Below, one piece after another: positions 1 through 11,517 of a DNA stretch of 64,000 nt. Where the stretch lies: NCBI GenBank assembly GCA_905250115.1, contig CAJNOI010000074.1:149955-213954 (forward strand). The letters are read 5' to 3'. The translations under genes were made by a program, and so were the position numbers. The stretch is from Adineta steineri. Its lineage: Eukaryota > Rotifera > Eurotatoria > Adinetida > Adinetidae. Position 1 is the first letter of the stretch; each line of letters starts with the position of its first letter. Below the pieces are notes generated by a model. That model searched no databases. It saw nothing but the letters and a program-made list of their open reading frames with translations, and was not told the origin of the DNA.

Positions 1-793
1 AAGGACTAGTGGACATACTAAACTTGAATGATTAAAAACTCCATCAAGAAATACACGAATACCACGTCTATGACATTCGTCAACAAGGTTTTTTAAATCA
101 TGTTTTGTCCCATAAGTTGCTTTCAAAGCAAAATGATGTGTTGGACTATAACCCCAATTATGTTCGTTACCCATATAATCTATAGAAATAAAAATAAAAT
201 CTCTTTTTATTCTTATATTTTTTACCTTGTACAGGCATAAGTTCAATTGCATTAATACCAAGATCAGATAAATAATCTAATTTTGATAAAATACCTGAAA
301 ATTGTCCATTTTCAGTAAAATCAGCAACATAAATTTCATAGATAATTAATTGATCATTCTCAGGTAATTTTATATGATCATATTTCCATTCGTATGTATC
401 GGTATATTTTTTTCCATTACGTATTGTTATTAAACCATGTTGATGTTTAGCATCATATTTTTCAACATATGGATCAATAACTGATGTCCAATATTTTTGT
501 TTAGCATTTTTTCGTACGAAATATTTATATTCATGTTCACCATCAGGGATTTTTAAGGTTGTTGGTATATGAAATATACCTGTATTAAGATCTTTTTCCA
601 TTTGAATTGATTTCCAATGTGAAAATGAACTAACAAAATTAACTTCAGCTACAGTTGGAGCAAATAAAGAAAAAATTCTTGTTTGTTCATTTGATTTTGA
701 TAATTGACTTGAATATCGAGTGGTTGTATGATTAAATAAGAACGGTAAAAGCGATTTATATGAGAATTTAGTTTTGGCTATCAACTGAATCAT
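1..793 (-). CDS. GH13 alpha-amylase-superfamily enzyme with N-terminal CBM48-like domain, 5' part
   Basis: Partial gene running off the left edge. The start is the ATG at 793. A 46-bp intron (180-225, GT-AG) splits it; the exons join in frame as IELMPVQ-DYMGNEHNWGY. Residues about 40-110 read as an early-set/CBM48 beta-sandwich (FAPTVAEVNFVSSFSHW). Then comes the start of a GH13 barrel (IYEIYVADFT, LDYLSDLGINAIELMPVQ, NWGYSPTHHFA) and conserved region I (DGVFNHSS). The catalytic Asp/Glu lie beyond the window. The layout resembles glycogen-branching or related alpha-glucan enzymes. The exact specificity cannot be set without the catalytic half. The first 30 residues are basic and hydrophobic and could be a targeting peptide (inference). 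Horizontal origin is possible but untested. Confidence 0.8.
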
Positions 794-949
794 TTTCGTA
801 TCTGAAACTAAAAGAATTATGTGAACATAAATTATACTTTGAGATGCAAATCATTTACCTATAATTTATAAAAAAAACTACACTATTTATCATAAAATAG
901 ATGAAAAAAGAATTAGATGTTAGAATAAGCAATAAAAGTGATGTTTATG

Positions 950-1913
950 TTAAGCTGGCATACGAATTGCACCATCTAAACGAATAACTTCACCATTAAG
1001 ATATGGATTTTCAACAATAGTTTGTGCTAAACGAGCAAAATCATCCGATCGTCCAAGTCTTGATGGAAATGGAACCATATTACCGAGTAATTTTCGAACT
1101 TTTTCTGGTAAAGCAGCAAGTACTGGCGTATGAAAAACACCAGGAGATATAGTACAAACTCGTACACCCATACTTGATAGATCTCTTGCTAATGGTAATG
1201 TCATTGATGCAATAGCACCTTTTGATCCAGCATATGCTACTTGTCCAACTTGACCTTCACTAGCAGCAATAGATCCTATATTTACAATAACACCACGTTG
1301 TCCTTGAGAATTAAGTTGATTATCCGACATTACATGACAAGCCCAACGTATAACATTAAATGTACCACATACATTCACATTAAGTACGCGATTAAATTCA
1401 TCAAGACTATGCATTAAATGCTGAATATAAGATATAAAAATATTATTAATTTATACTTTTATATCATTACTTTATTTATATTATATGTTCGAAGAGCTAT
1501 ACCAATACCAGCACAATTCAATAGAACATCAAGTTGACCATATTGTTCTTTAATTTTATTGAACATTTCTTGTACTTGCTTTTCATTAGTTACATCAGCA
1601 GGAAAAAAATCAGGCTTCGATTTTTCCGAATTAAATTTATAGTTTTGTTTATTTGATTGAAACTGAAATAAATACTAAAGATAAAAAAAATTATTTTTAA
1701 TAAAAATTTTACAATTAATTTTTCTTCTGGTTCATTAATTTCTGAATTGGAAGATGATACAAATACTGAAGACCATTTTTCGACAATTTCATTACCTTTT
1801 GATGATGGTAAATCACATATAATGACACGAGCACCTTGCTGAGCAAAACGTTTAGCACAAGCAAGACCTAAACCAGCTGCACCACCTGTTATTAATGTAA
1901 CTAAACCATTCAT
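950..1913 (-). CDS. HSD17B10: 3-hydroxyacyl-CoA dehydrogenase type-2-like short-chain dehydrogenase
   Basis: Three exons: 1913-1713, 1662-1471 and 1420-950, with two 50-bp introns. All joins are phase 0, giving 287 aa. The N-terminus has the Rossmann glycine motif [12 protein letters not shown]. Next come the LDVLLNCAG motif, the Ser region ([11 protein letters not shown]) and the catalytic YAGSK (YxxxK). The C-terminal half, with [20 protein letters not shown] and [16 protein letters not shown], is typical of HSD17B10. That family is mitochondrial, oxidises 2-methyl-3-hydroxybutyryl-CoA and steroids, and serves as a subunit of mitochondrial RNase P. It is about 25 aa longer than the human protein (261 aa) because of a lysine/asparagine-rich insert around the first intron. 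The symbol rests on motif reading, and another SDR of the same clade is possible. Confidence 0.85.
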
Positions 1914-2898
1914 TATTCAAACGTATTACTTAACTAGTCATTTATATCTAAAATATTAATGTTTCCATAGATATTTCTTTTTCTCAACATTTAATTTTTT
2001 TTTATTTTGTTCAGTAATGAATCAATGTCATCATTTAGGAATAAAAAATTTTAAAAGTATTCGTCATCCTGAACAAATTAAACTTGTATTTGATTTATGT
2101 ACTGATGATAGATTCGCTCCAAAATATGTATCATCTAAAGGTAATGATTATAATAATAAAATACAAATAGATAAATTTAATAAACGTAAAATTGATTATT
2201 TTCCTATTAAAAAATCAAATAATAATTGGTATCAACTACATCAGTATTTGAAAATAATAATTAATTTCATTATAAATATTTTTCATTTGATATGTCTCAT
2301 CGTGAAATATCTAATTTATTTCATATGGCATCTATATAAAATATTTTCTATGCTAATCAACACGATAAGATATCAACCAAACGCGTTTATATGTCATCCA
2401 ATTCGTCGTTGTACTCATCATCACTCATAAAACAAAACTATATACGAAACAATACAATCATCGTGATTGCTATTATTCAATTTAGAGAATCTATCAAACT
2501 AATCGGATTAAATAAGATCATAGAGATATTAGTAGAAAAATGTATTCATTTTATTGTCGATTTCTAATACATCAGAAGAATTTATTTGTTTTAAAATCGT
2601 ATGAGTAAAAAAGCAAACAGATGTCGCTACTAATCAAAGCAACATTCGTGATTTCTATCATATTTAGCATTAGTTTTATAATTCACTTAACTTAATTGAT
2701 ATTCTATGTGCAGTACTTTATCATAACTAAACATTTATGTTCACCAGTATATTTATTTACAAAAAATATGTTGCATAATAATAAAAAGAAAACATTATCA
2801 AGATTATCTGGTATTTCCGCTGGATTAAGACATTTCGAATAAAACAAAAGAACCATTTTTTTTTGTCCGAATATATAATTCACTTGATGAACAAAATA
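1914..2898. other. Intergenic, one doubtful small ORF
   Basis: An open frame at 2017-2430 (+) would give 137 aa. It starts plausibly (MNQCHHLGIKNF, after a TTTGTTCAG stretch) with coding-like codon use for about 60 residues, then becomes low-complexity hydrophobic. I recognise no domain. It may be a short or decayed gene, or chance. From 2431 to 2898 I see nothing. Confidence 0.3.
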
Positions 2899-3686
2899 TT
2901 AACAGATCAGATTATATAAATTATTGCAGACGTATCGTAGTGGACCATATATATACAAAAGACCAATTAAAATTCCTGCTAAATGACCTAAATTTCAAAA
3001 AAAAAGAGACATGTTTGATGTAAAATAGTTGAGAGACAAAAAAAATCATGAAATTTACCGAGAAAGGACACATTAGGTGTAATTAATTGAATAACAATAA
3101 GTTCAACCCATACAGCATATTTCGTTGATATTGGAATAAAACCAGCTAAAAATGAATTTGAACCATAAGTAGGCGTGTAATGTGTTGTTATAACTTTTAA
3201 TGCAAAAATAACTCCACTAAAACCAACGGCACATGTAAATAAATATTCTGGATTATCAAATATACTGGATGCTAATTGACCAAGTATAACAAGCATTAAA
3301 CTTGATGATACAGTTAATATTGATAATAAAATTGCAAAATATGGACTTCCAAATAGAGTTTCAAGTTGTTGGCCTTTGTATAAAAATGATGCCATATTAT
3401 AGTACAAATGCATATCATCACCATGAAATAATGGTGCTAATAAAATACGCATATAATCTCCTTGATCAAGTACAGCATGTGTGCTAACACAGACATTTTG
3501 TAAATTACTTGATAAACCAAATAATGGAAATATGTCAAAATAGATTAATACATTAATAATAATAACACCGAGTGTTATTGGTGGTAGATGTGATGAACGA
3601 CTTAATTCAGCGAGTAGAAGTATAATACCATAATATGATCGATTCGGTTGTTGATAATGAGTATGTCGAGAACGACTACCAAACAT
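2899..3686 (-). CDS. RHBDD1: Rhomboid intramembrane serine protease, RHBDD1/RHBDL4-like
   Basis: Two exons (3686-3059 and 2987-2899) around a 71-bp intron give 238 aa. Conserved landmarks in order: multiple membrane segments, LLAPLFHGDDMHLYYNMAS (loop-1 region and oxyanion Asn/His), the catalytic serine in GFSGVIFALK, and, only after splicing, the catalytic histidine in GHLAGILIGLLY. Together these complete the Ser-His dyad. Family knowledge: RHBDL4 is an ER rhomboid that cleaves unstable membrane proteins and acts in ERAD. The human protein (315 aa) has a cytosolic tail with ubiquitin- and VCP-binding motifs. Here the protein ends soon after the last membrane segment (RYVCNNLYNLIC), so either the tail is lost or a further 3' exon was missed. 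It sits 122 bp downstream of BORCS5 on the same strand. Confidence 0.9.
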
Positions 3687-3808
3687 CTTAAAATAATAAA
3701 TTACAATATATTATTTGACAAAAAAAATTGTTTCTTTGTTTCTTTGTTTTTCGGAATGCAAAAATGATAAAAGAAAAGATTACAATAAAAGTTTCATATA
3801 TATATATA

Positions 3809-4816
3809 TCAAGAAGAAGGAGTAGATGATTGATTGCGAAAAGATAGTGATGGTAATTGATCATCAGATGGTAAACATAAATTAATTACACGCATTCGTT
3901 CGGCTAAAGTAGTTAATGATTGATCAAGTCGTTTTAATGATGTAGCCACATCACGCAGTTTTTTTGAATGTTCACAATAATTAGTAAAACGTTTTTGTTT
4001 ATCAATCATACGTTGTTGAACAGCATTTGAACGTGTATCAACTTCTTTCATTCGACTTATCAATTGTATTTGTTCAGTTTGAATAACTTCAGCACAAGAA
4101 CGAAAATGAGTTTGTAAACGCATAGATAGTTGTAAAAGCTAAAATAAAAACATTGTAATTGTATTTTTTTTAACGAGAAATCTTGTTGTTCTGCGGGTTT
4201 TGACTCAAAACTTTCAAAGAACCCCTTGAAAAAAATGTCCCTCATGCTTAACTAAGAGAATTTCGAATGAAGTGTTTCTAAAACATAGACGACGCTGTAA
4301 TTTAATTAAAATTCATAGTGTTCTAAGTAAGTCGAATAAAGGATTTACTCTTATATATACAAGGAGTGAAAGAAAAGAACGAAGGTGAGGGTGTAGGTGT
4401 GAGCGTGGGTGGCTCAAGGGTGTGGGTGTTGACAGGAGAAGGATACAACACCCACATCCACACCCTCAAGTTTTCTAATATTAAATTCCTACCGATCGAT
4501 TTTCAAGATGTGGAATTTGTACTGGATCATTCTGTTGATTAATTGAAGATCGAAGAATTGGTAAAAATTTTGGAATAGCTGCTAATTTATTTAAATCAGT
4601 ATCGTCTGATATAGATGTATTCGATGCTGTTGTACCAGAACCACTTCCAGCAATCGGACCAGAATTAACTACCGTAATATTCGGATGATAGACTGGTGCT
4701 ATACAATATGATAGATTTCATTACAATAAAAAAAGAAAGAAAGACAATAGTTTCTTTTTACTTTTAGGAGATACTGATGTACTGGTAGCATTTCCTGCAG
4801 ATTGTTCATTTCCCAT
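3809..4816 (-). CDS. BORCS5: BLOC-1-related complex subunit 5 (myrlysin)
   Basis: Three exons. Exon 1 starts at the ATG at 4816 (MGNEQSAGNATSTSVSP); exon 2 lies around 4492-4700 (PVYHPNITVVNSG ... IPKFLPILRSS ... IPHLEN); exon 3 ends at 3809 (LRLQTHF-type start, then a coiled coil with RMKEVDTRSNAVQQRMIDKQ). The order, the N-terminal MG myristoylation signal and the C-terminal helix match BORCS5. That subunit anchors the BORC complex to lysosomes and recruits Arl8/kinesin for lysosome movement. The second intron is about 350 bp, long for this genome, and holds a GT-rich hairpin (see 4413-4470). The first exon pair joins as SPK-T-PVYHP. Exact borders of intron 2 were not fixed. Confidence 0.85.
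4413..4470. repeat. GGGTGTGGGT hairpin, telomere-like motif
   Basis: Inside BORCS5 intron 2. The left arm (CAAGGGTGTGGGTGTTG) and right arm (CAACACCCACATCCACACC) can pair over about 12-16 bp around a 14-nt loop. GT-rich degenerate units precede it from 4384. The unit contains TGTGGG, reported as the bdelloid telomere repeat. A similar hairpin lies at 51100-51138. Confidence 0.6.
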
Positions 4817-5076
4817 AATTAAAAATTAAAAAAAAAACAAACAATCTAAAATAAGTAGAATCGATCGAAATATCGACTATTTTATGTGTTTTTTTTCTTT
4901 CATTATGCGTTTAAAATCTTAAAATATTCGATTATAATTCTTCTTGTTTCTGTTTATTTCACCTTATTAAATGTTAATCGAAACAAAAACAGATGAGAAT
5001 GCACACAACGTTTGCTAGGATAAAAGCAAAAAAAATGAAAAACGAAGCGGCAATGTAAACAAATCAATAATCTGTT

Positions 5077-5780
5077 TTAACGTTGAGTGCCTTTTTTTGG
5101 GCCAGCTTTTGGTACATTCTTTTGAATTTTTTCTGGTTTTTTTGCTGGTTTAGCAGACTAAATATTGAATGATTAAATATAAAATTTTATTTTTTTCTTT
5201 ACAATAAAAATTACTTTAAGACCAGATGGTTGTGCAACTTTTTTCTGTTGAGCTTTAACCTTTTTAGCTTGTTTGGCAGCACTAAAAATTATACATATAT
5301 TTTTCTTATAAAATAAATAGTTATAATTGTCTTCTACTTGATAGCATCTTGTCGTTGAGCTTTACGAAATTCTGGTTGTTGATTACGTTTAGCAAGAATT
5401 TCATTCCATGTTACACCAGTAATAGCACGTTGAAATTTAATATTACGACGTGTACGTTTTTTAACTTCTTGTTCAGCTGCACCTTTTCGATGTTTTCGTC
5501 GATAATAAACAGTCCATGTAACACGACGAGGATTTCGTCGCATATCAGCTGCTCGTTGACATTTGGAACTCAAGTAAATGTGTATCTAAATAAAATGTAA
5601 CTTTTAATTATATGAACAAGTCAATTAATAATAATAACATACTTTGCCATCAGTTTTGACGGCACGTTTACCATGACCAGGATATATTTTATATCCACTA
5701 TAATTGCAGATTTCGAGTCTAAATGAATAAAAATTAAATAGATAAAAGAAATATTGAATTTTTCTAATTATATACTTCAT
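5077..5780 (-). CDS. RPL24: 60S ribosomal protein L24
   Basis: The start ATG is at 5780, with only ATGAA in the first coding exon. The next exon continues [25 protein letters not shown]. The following exons give [39 protein letters not shown] and [20 protein letters not shown], then a lysine/alanine-rich tail ending KKGTQR. The [10 protein letters not shown] signature, [12 protein letters not shown] and [12 protein letters not shown] are diagnostic of eL24, a structural protein of the large subunit that forms an intersubunit bridge. At least four short introns split it. It reads from the same strand as BORCS5, 260 bp upstream of that gene. Confidence 0.95.
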
Positions 5781-6105
5781 GACGGCCCGATTGAATCGAT
5801 GGAGACGTAATCTAAAATATATTATACAAATAGTATTAAGAACTTGACCAAGTTGTTTATGAATGATTAAAACTGATTTTGGATACCATCTATGGTATAA
5901 TATGGATGACCTATCTGATAATTTGTAGTCATAAATTAAATAATATACATTTTAGATTAGTTTACTTAAATATTAAAAATAAATTTTATAATTCAATAAG
6001 TTCATAAGCTTGATTTAAGTTATTTTTATTTAATTGTAAAAATAAAATAATTTAGTTTATATCTAACGCCATCTATGAATTAACTTGATTCTGTTCATTA
6101 TTGTA
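5781..6105. other. Intergenic 325 bp, nothing recognised
   Basis: AT-rich spacer between the RPL24 start and the end of the ciliary gene. It presumably holds the RPL24 promoter and the upstream gene's 3' UTR. No motif stands out. Confidence 0.5.
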
Positions 6106-6703
6106 TTATTTCTTCTGTTTGATATTATTTCGTTGTCCAATAATTACAGCACGCTGTTATTCAATAGAGATCGAACATATAAAATATGTAGATAAGAATA
6201 AAACATACGGAATATGAATCGCCAACTTGTTTATATTTTCTTGTATCATAAAATGGTACTGTAAATCCTGAGTGGATATTTAATGCTCGTCGCCCTATTT
6301 GTGTCCAACCAGTCTGACATGATAATTGTGATTTATCATTTACACTATCGTATGTCATTGGACCAATATGACGAATAATTGCTTTAGAATGCTGAACATT
6401 TTTGATAGTCCATACTGGTGAACGAGTTTTAATAGAATCATATTTAGGTAAATAAAATGGTATAAAAGTATTTCGATTAGATAATGGTACAAGCATATTA
6501 CCCATTGCATCGCGTGGATAGATAAATCGTGCTGGATCAATCTTAACTGTTCGTTTATATTTGAGAGGTATAATACTATCATTGAAAGATGTTAGAAGAT
6601 TTGGAAATAGTTGTTTTTCAAAACCGTAAATAGGACGAACTTTCCAAGAACTGATTTGATTCAAGATGATTGCAGTTGATTTCTTCTGTTGTTTGTTAAA
6701 CAT
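6106..6703 (-). CDS. Sperm-tail PG-rich (SHIPPO/CIMAP-like) ciliary protein
   Basis: Two exons (6703-6209 and 6153-6106; 54-bp intron) give 180 aa. The sequence is basic, rich in Pro/Tyr/Arg and without membrane segments. It shows short repeats of the type SSWKVRPIYGFEK, SPVWTIKNVQ and TGWTQIGRRA, like the microtubule-binding repeats of ODF3/SHIPPO proteins. Such proteins sit inside axonemal microtubules. The last exon encodes RAVIIGQRNNIKQKK. It lies head-to-head with a similar gene at 6795, with 91 bp between the two ATGs. The PG-rich assignment rests on repeat style only. Confidence 0.6.
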
Positions 6704-6794
6704 GAAAATTAAAAATTAAGAAAAAACATTTTTTAGCTTAGCAACATAATTTGATTCTTGTTTTTGATGAAATAAAAATAGTTGTATTGAATAT
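6704..6794. promoter_or_regulatory. Shared divergent promoter of two ciliary genes
   Basis: Only 91 bp separate the start codons of two divergently read PG-rich proteins, so both must share this AT-rich interval. No canonical TATA or X-box was identified with confidence. Confidence 0.55.
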
Positions 6795-7691
6795 ATGTTA
6801 AAGAGAGAAGTACAATCGATACAACAAAATGGCACATTTAATAAGAAAAAAATTGTGAAAGCACCACCATTTTATAATGTACATAATGATACTTTTTATC
6901 ATGGTCCAGCATGGGTTATTAAACCACGGTTATTTCAACCAAAAGAGAATCATATTAAAAAACCAGGTCCAGGTTATTATAATATTCCCGATCGATCTCT
7001 CTATGAACGACCAGGTTTATAAGATTATATATTTTATCAAATAGACTGAACATATACAATCTATTTAGGTAAAACTATCGGTAGTCGTTACGAAACAAAT
7101 CCACCAATCTCAACTTATCTATTAGCACACTATTATCCTAATGATCAGTACATATCCAACACACGGATGCCTACAATTTCTATTACACCACGTCGAATTA
7201 AACATGAATATCAATCAAATTATTCTAGACGTTTTTATACTTCATCAAATCTAATTTCTCACCGTCAAACTCCTCTTCTTCGACCTTTGTACGGTCCAGC
7301 AGTATCACGAAAACCTTTAGATCAGAATTTTTCATCAATTTCACCAGGACCAGCTGCTTATCCTATGTATGAATATGATGAAGATGTTCTACCTCGACCA
7401 CAACCTGGTTTCACACAAAAACATCGTTTTGTATCGAATAGAGATAGATCAACAGTACACACAAGTCCACCTTTTTATTATTCAGATAAGACAAATCGTT
7501 ATCAATTACCATCATTTACTATCGGAAAACGTCTATTATCATCGAAAAAAGTCCAACAATGTGCAATACCTTATTACACACCATTTAATGATAAAGCCTT
7601 GTGTTCACGTATAACACAACCTGGTATAACATTAAAAGGACGTTGGAGTTCAGCAGTCTATATGGGTATACATCATAAACCAAAAGTCTAA
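6795..7691 (+). CDS. Sperm-tail PG-rich repeat (SHIPPO-like) protein
   Basis: Two exons (6795-7014 and 7069-7691; 54-bp intron, phase 1) encode 280 aa. Diagnostic PG-rich repeats are visible: KKPGPGYYNIPDRSLYERPG, ISPGPAAYPMYEYDED and SFTIGKRLLSSKK, with aromatic/proline-rich linkers. These repeats are typical of ciliary/flagellar microtubule inner proteins of the ODF3/STPG group. It pairs with the divergent gene at 6106-6703, which looks like a related family member. Rotifers are heavily ciliated, so co-expression from the short shared promoter is a sensible inference. Confidence 0.75.
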
Positions 7692-7923
7692 GATAATCTA
7701 ATCGAATTAAATCTAAAATTCGACGAGATGACTCTATTTTCTTGTTCGATATAAACTATAGGGAATATTTTTTTTTGCATTATTGGCAACCAATGAATTT
7801 TTTGTCTGTTCTTCCCGTAGCAGAAAAAAGATCTGCAGAAGAAAAACAAACAATGTTTTCTGATTCATCATACATCCAATGGAAAGAAAATAAAACAGCA
7901 TTGATCGAAGCAAAAATTTTACA

Positions 7924-9033
7924 ATGCTTTTAAAGCGATATTCATTATTGAATACTATTATCTATCGATGTTTATCATCAGAAAGACCAACTCTTTATGA
8001 ATCATTAAAAGTCCATCAAACTGCACCTGATGTTTTTACACAACCTGCAGAAAGTTTATTCGTATATCCTTATCGTACAAGTGTATTTGGTGGTCAAATT
8101 ATTGGTTCAGCTATGTATGCTGCTCACCTAACATTAACAAAAGATTATCCATTGCATAGTCTTCATTCATATTTTCTTGCAGCAGCTGATAATTCTTCAC
8201 CAATTATATATACAATTAAACGATTACGTGATGGTAAATCATTTGAAACACGAAGTGTTACAGCTCGACAAGATAATAAAATAATTTTTGAATGTGCAAT
8301 TAGCTTTCACAAAAAAGAACAAGGAAACATGGCACATCAACCAATCATGCCGAAAGATGGTAACTTTTCATGAATATAATTAAATCGAAAAATGATCGTT
8401 TATCTTTCTTTAGATGTTGTTCCACCTGAACAACTTCAATCAACAAGACATCGTTTTAAAAATCTTCTAAATGACGAACGTCTTAAACCTGAACTTCGAT
8501 CTTTTGTTGAACTCGGACTCGACATGCCTGCACGTATTGATATTCGACATTGTCATCCACGTGATTTACTTCGACCTACACCTAAATGGCCAGCACGACA
8601 ACTTATTTGGATAAAAACAATAGATCCATTACCGAATGATTCATATTTACATCGATCTGCTGTAGCTTATTGTAGTGATCGAGTCTTACTAACTAGTGCT
8701 CTTCTTCCGTATGCTCTCAATGTATTTAGTCCACGTATCCACATGCAAGCATCACTTGATCATACAATGTGGTTTCATGATGATTTTAGTTTTGATACGA
8801 CTTCTCAAATTGATTCATCAACAGAAGATGATCCTCCAAAACCAATTCGTCGTCATGCTGATATACCATCGATTCCATCGAAATTACCAGTACGTGCTGA
8901 TGATTGGTTACTCTATGAATTAGAATGTCCGATTGCAATGAATAATCGTGCTTTAACTTTCGGAAAAATATGGACACGAGATGGACGACTTGTTGTAACA
9001 TGCACTCAAGAAGGTGTTATTCGCTGTTATTAA
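7924..9033 (+). CDS. ACOT8: Acyl-CoA thioesterase, TesB/ACOT8 family
   Basis: Two exons (7924-8359 and 8414-9033; 54-bp intron, phase 1) give 351 aa. The double hot-dog layout of TesB enzymes is readable. First domain: VYPYRTSVFGGQIIGSAMYAA, LHSLHSYFLAAADNSSPIIY and RDGKSFETRSVTARQ. Second domain: HRSAVAYCSDRVLLTSALLP, ASLDHTMWFHDDF, DDWLLYELECPIA and GKIWTRDGRLVVTCTQEGVIR. The conserved Asp (SLDHTMWFH), Thr/Ser and Gln positions match this family, which hydrolyses acyl-CoA to free acid and CoA. The N-terminus (MLLKRYSLLNTIIYRCLSS) looks like a mitochondrial presequence, and the C-terminus lacks an SKL-type signal, unlike peroxisomal ACOT8. The symbol denotes family only. Confidence 0.88.
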
Positions 9034-9210
9034 TGATTCTATTAGTCAAAATAGATCAGATAAATATCTCAATATTTTAAAATAAATTCTACATAGATCT
9101 ATTGATGAATATCATTAATAATATCTTAATTCATAAACATAATTTTTATTTAATTTACAATCAAGAGTCGTCTAATTTTCACAAAAAAAAATAAATGTAG
9201 ATTTCATTAA

Positions 9211-11517
9211 CTAAATTTGACCTGTAAAGACATGAATACGTCCACTTGAATTTCCACCAACAATTATTGGAAGTGTTTGATGACCAACATTAACTGTAGC
9301 TAATGAATTTAAATTTTCACTACGTAATGAACATATTTTTTTACAATTTTCATCAATAACAGTTATCTAAATTTATAAATAGAAATAGATTTTAGGAAAA
9401 GAAAAAACATTATGAACAATTTACTTCTCGAGGATGATCATTTGAACCAATAAGAAAGTAAGAATCAAACATAGAATAAGATTCAGCCATAAATGGTGTT
9501 ACAAAACGATTAACATAATTTCGATGATAAATCTTTGTTGTTGGTCGAATATTAAGTGGATCAATTGAATTTTGTATATCATTGCTCGAAAATGATATAA
9601 CCTTATCATCTCGAGTTGTAGCCATAATATGACTACCCGATTGACTATAATAAGCTCCATAACATGAATGACCAGTTTCTAAGCAATATTTCATCGTTGT
9701 CATCCTTCTTAAATCCCAGATTTTGACACAACTAAGAAAAAAACCAGAATCTTCATAAAATTTAACGAGTTATCCACATTAAAACATACTTATCAGTTCC
9801 AGCAATACAAAATTCTTCTCTTTGCATCGGATTAATATCAAGAGTACGAATACGTTTTTTTGTCACATCAAAAGATTCCATTGACACTGGGCTAAATCAA
9901 AAATTAGTCCATTATAAATATGAAATTGAAAAATAAAATGTTTACTTTGCTCGTGTATCAACTAATAATACATCACCATTGGCTCGAGAAAGCAAAAATG
10001 TTTGTAATGAATAATAATCAAACGCTGTTAATCCATTTTGTTGAGAATCTTTAAATATCTAAATATTTATGTCAATGAATAATAGTAAAATCTTTTGGTT
10101 TAGATTCTGACGTCAGATGTTATGTTAATCTAATACATAGAACTGAATCAAGTCAACTAGGATAGAACGAATTCTAGACGTCTAATATCAAAAAAAATCC
10201 TATGAGATTGGCGTATAAGCTAACGCTACTAATTCATTTATAGTTAAGAAATAAATCGTATATATATACTTCAGTGGAAACATTTTTTGTTATATCACAT
10301 GTGCGAAATGTTGAATCAAAAGATGTTGAATTGATACAATTTGAATTAAGTTTATCAAAACGGCAACATGTAGCGTATTCTTTATGAAAACTATAATTAA
10401 TTTTACACCATGCACCATTTAAATTATCGGTTGGCTAAAAGAAAATTTTATGAATCTTTTAATTTGATTCCGTAAAATTTCGTTTACTTTAACAACAAGA
10501 CCAATTGTACCCTTTCGATCGCAACCAGCAATAGCTAGAATATCTGAACGAGAATGAATATCCATGGATATAAGACGATCAGGTGTTAATTTAAGAAAAT
10601 TTTGATCAAGGATTTCCATATCAGAAAAATTAAAAGTTGATCTAATGAATTTATAATAGAATTTTTTGGAAAAAAAAGATTTATATTACTTTTTCGATTC
10701 GATATTTTGATTATTATCTCCAAAATACATTTTAATCTTTTCGTTGAGTTCTTTTTGTTCTTCTGGAGAAATTTCTATTATTCGTTTTTGTATTTTTCGT
10801 TGATATGTAGGAGCAACAATTTCATTCTATTCAAAAATGAAAATTTTACTTACAAAAATTAAAATAATATTTATTTACTTGAGTAGTAGTATCCATTTCA
10901 TTATCACTTTCTTCGGGTGATGGAAGTTTATTTCCATTAATATCCATATGTGCAAGACGACGTGATCGTCTAACAGGAACATTTTCCGAAACAGTAACAC
11001 TAAAATGACGATACAGAAGTTTCAAAATATAAAATTATTCGTTAGATATGAACATACTATTTATAACCATTTTTTTTTGCTTCTTTTTTAATTGTTGTTT
11101 GTAATGCACTTGTTAAAGTTTTGAAATCATCACGAATCTAACATTAGGAGAAAAAAAAAATTACATTTTTAAACAAGAAAAGAAAATAATTTTACTTTTG
11201 TCATTAATAAACCTTCTAAAAATGCTTTGTTATCCTCAAGATTTTTTCGACGAATTTCCTCAACATTACGTACGGGTTCTTCTTTATTTTCATCTTGTTC
11301 AGGAAGTTCTACCTAGAAAAAAAATAAAATCAGTAAATTGTGTTGTTGGAAGACAACATTGATTTTCTTACTTTCGTTTGTGCTCGACGTTTTATTCGAG
11401 GTGGTGAAGAGATCTCCTCAGGTTCGGTCTGAACAAGTATAGGAATGAAATAATCAATTCATAATAGAAAAAACATACTTTTATTTTCAATGAACGTGAT
11501 CGCAGGCCAACTGGCAT
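9211..11517 (-). CDS. WDR76: WD-repeat protein 76-like
   Basis: About eleven exons on the minus strand. The N-terminus (MPVGLRSRSLKIK) is charged and contains VPVRRSRRLAHMDINGNKLP. A coiled/acidic part follows, with YQRKIQKRIIEISPEEQKEL. WD repeats then run to the stop at 9211, including RLISMDIHSRSDILAIAGCD, ADGDVLLVDTRA-like, RIRTLDINPMQREEFCIAGT, CVKIWDLRRM and IIVGGNSSGRIHVFTGQI. The RRSxRL element and the GGNSSGxIHVF ending are characteristic of WDR76, a nuclear CUL4-DDB1 adaptor linked to DNA damage. Exon borders were read by eye from short introns of about 50-60 bp, plus one of about 200 bp near 10060-10270. The gene name is likely but not proven. Confidence 0.75.

Noticed and set aside
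7742..7933. Open frame of 63 codons before the thioesterase
   Set aside because: Low-complexity start, overlaps the next start codon in another frame, no domain; most likely UTR.
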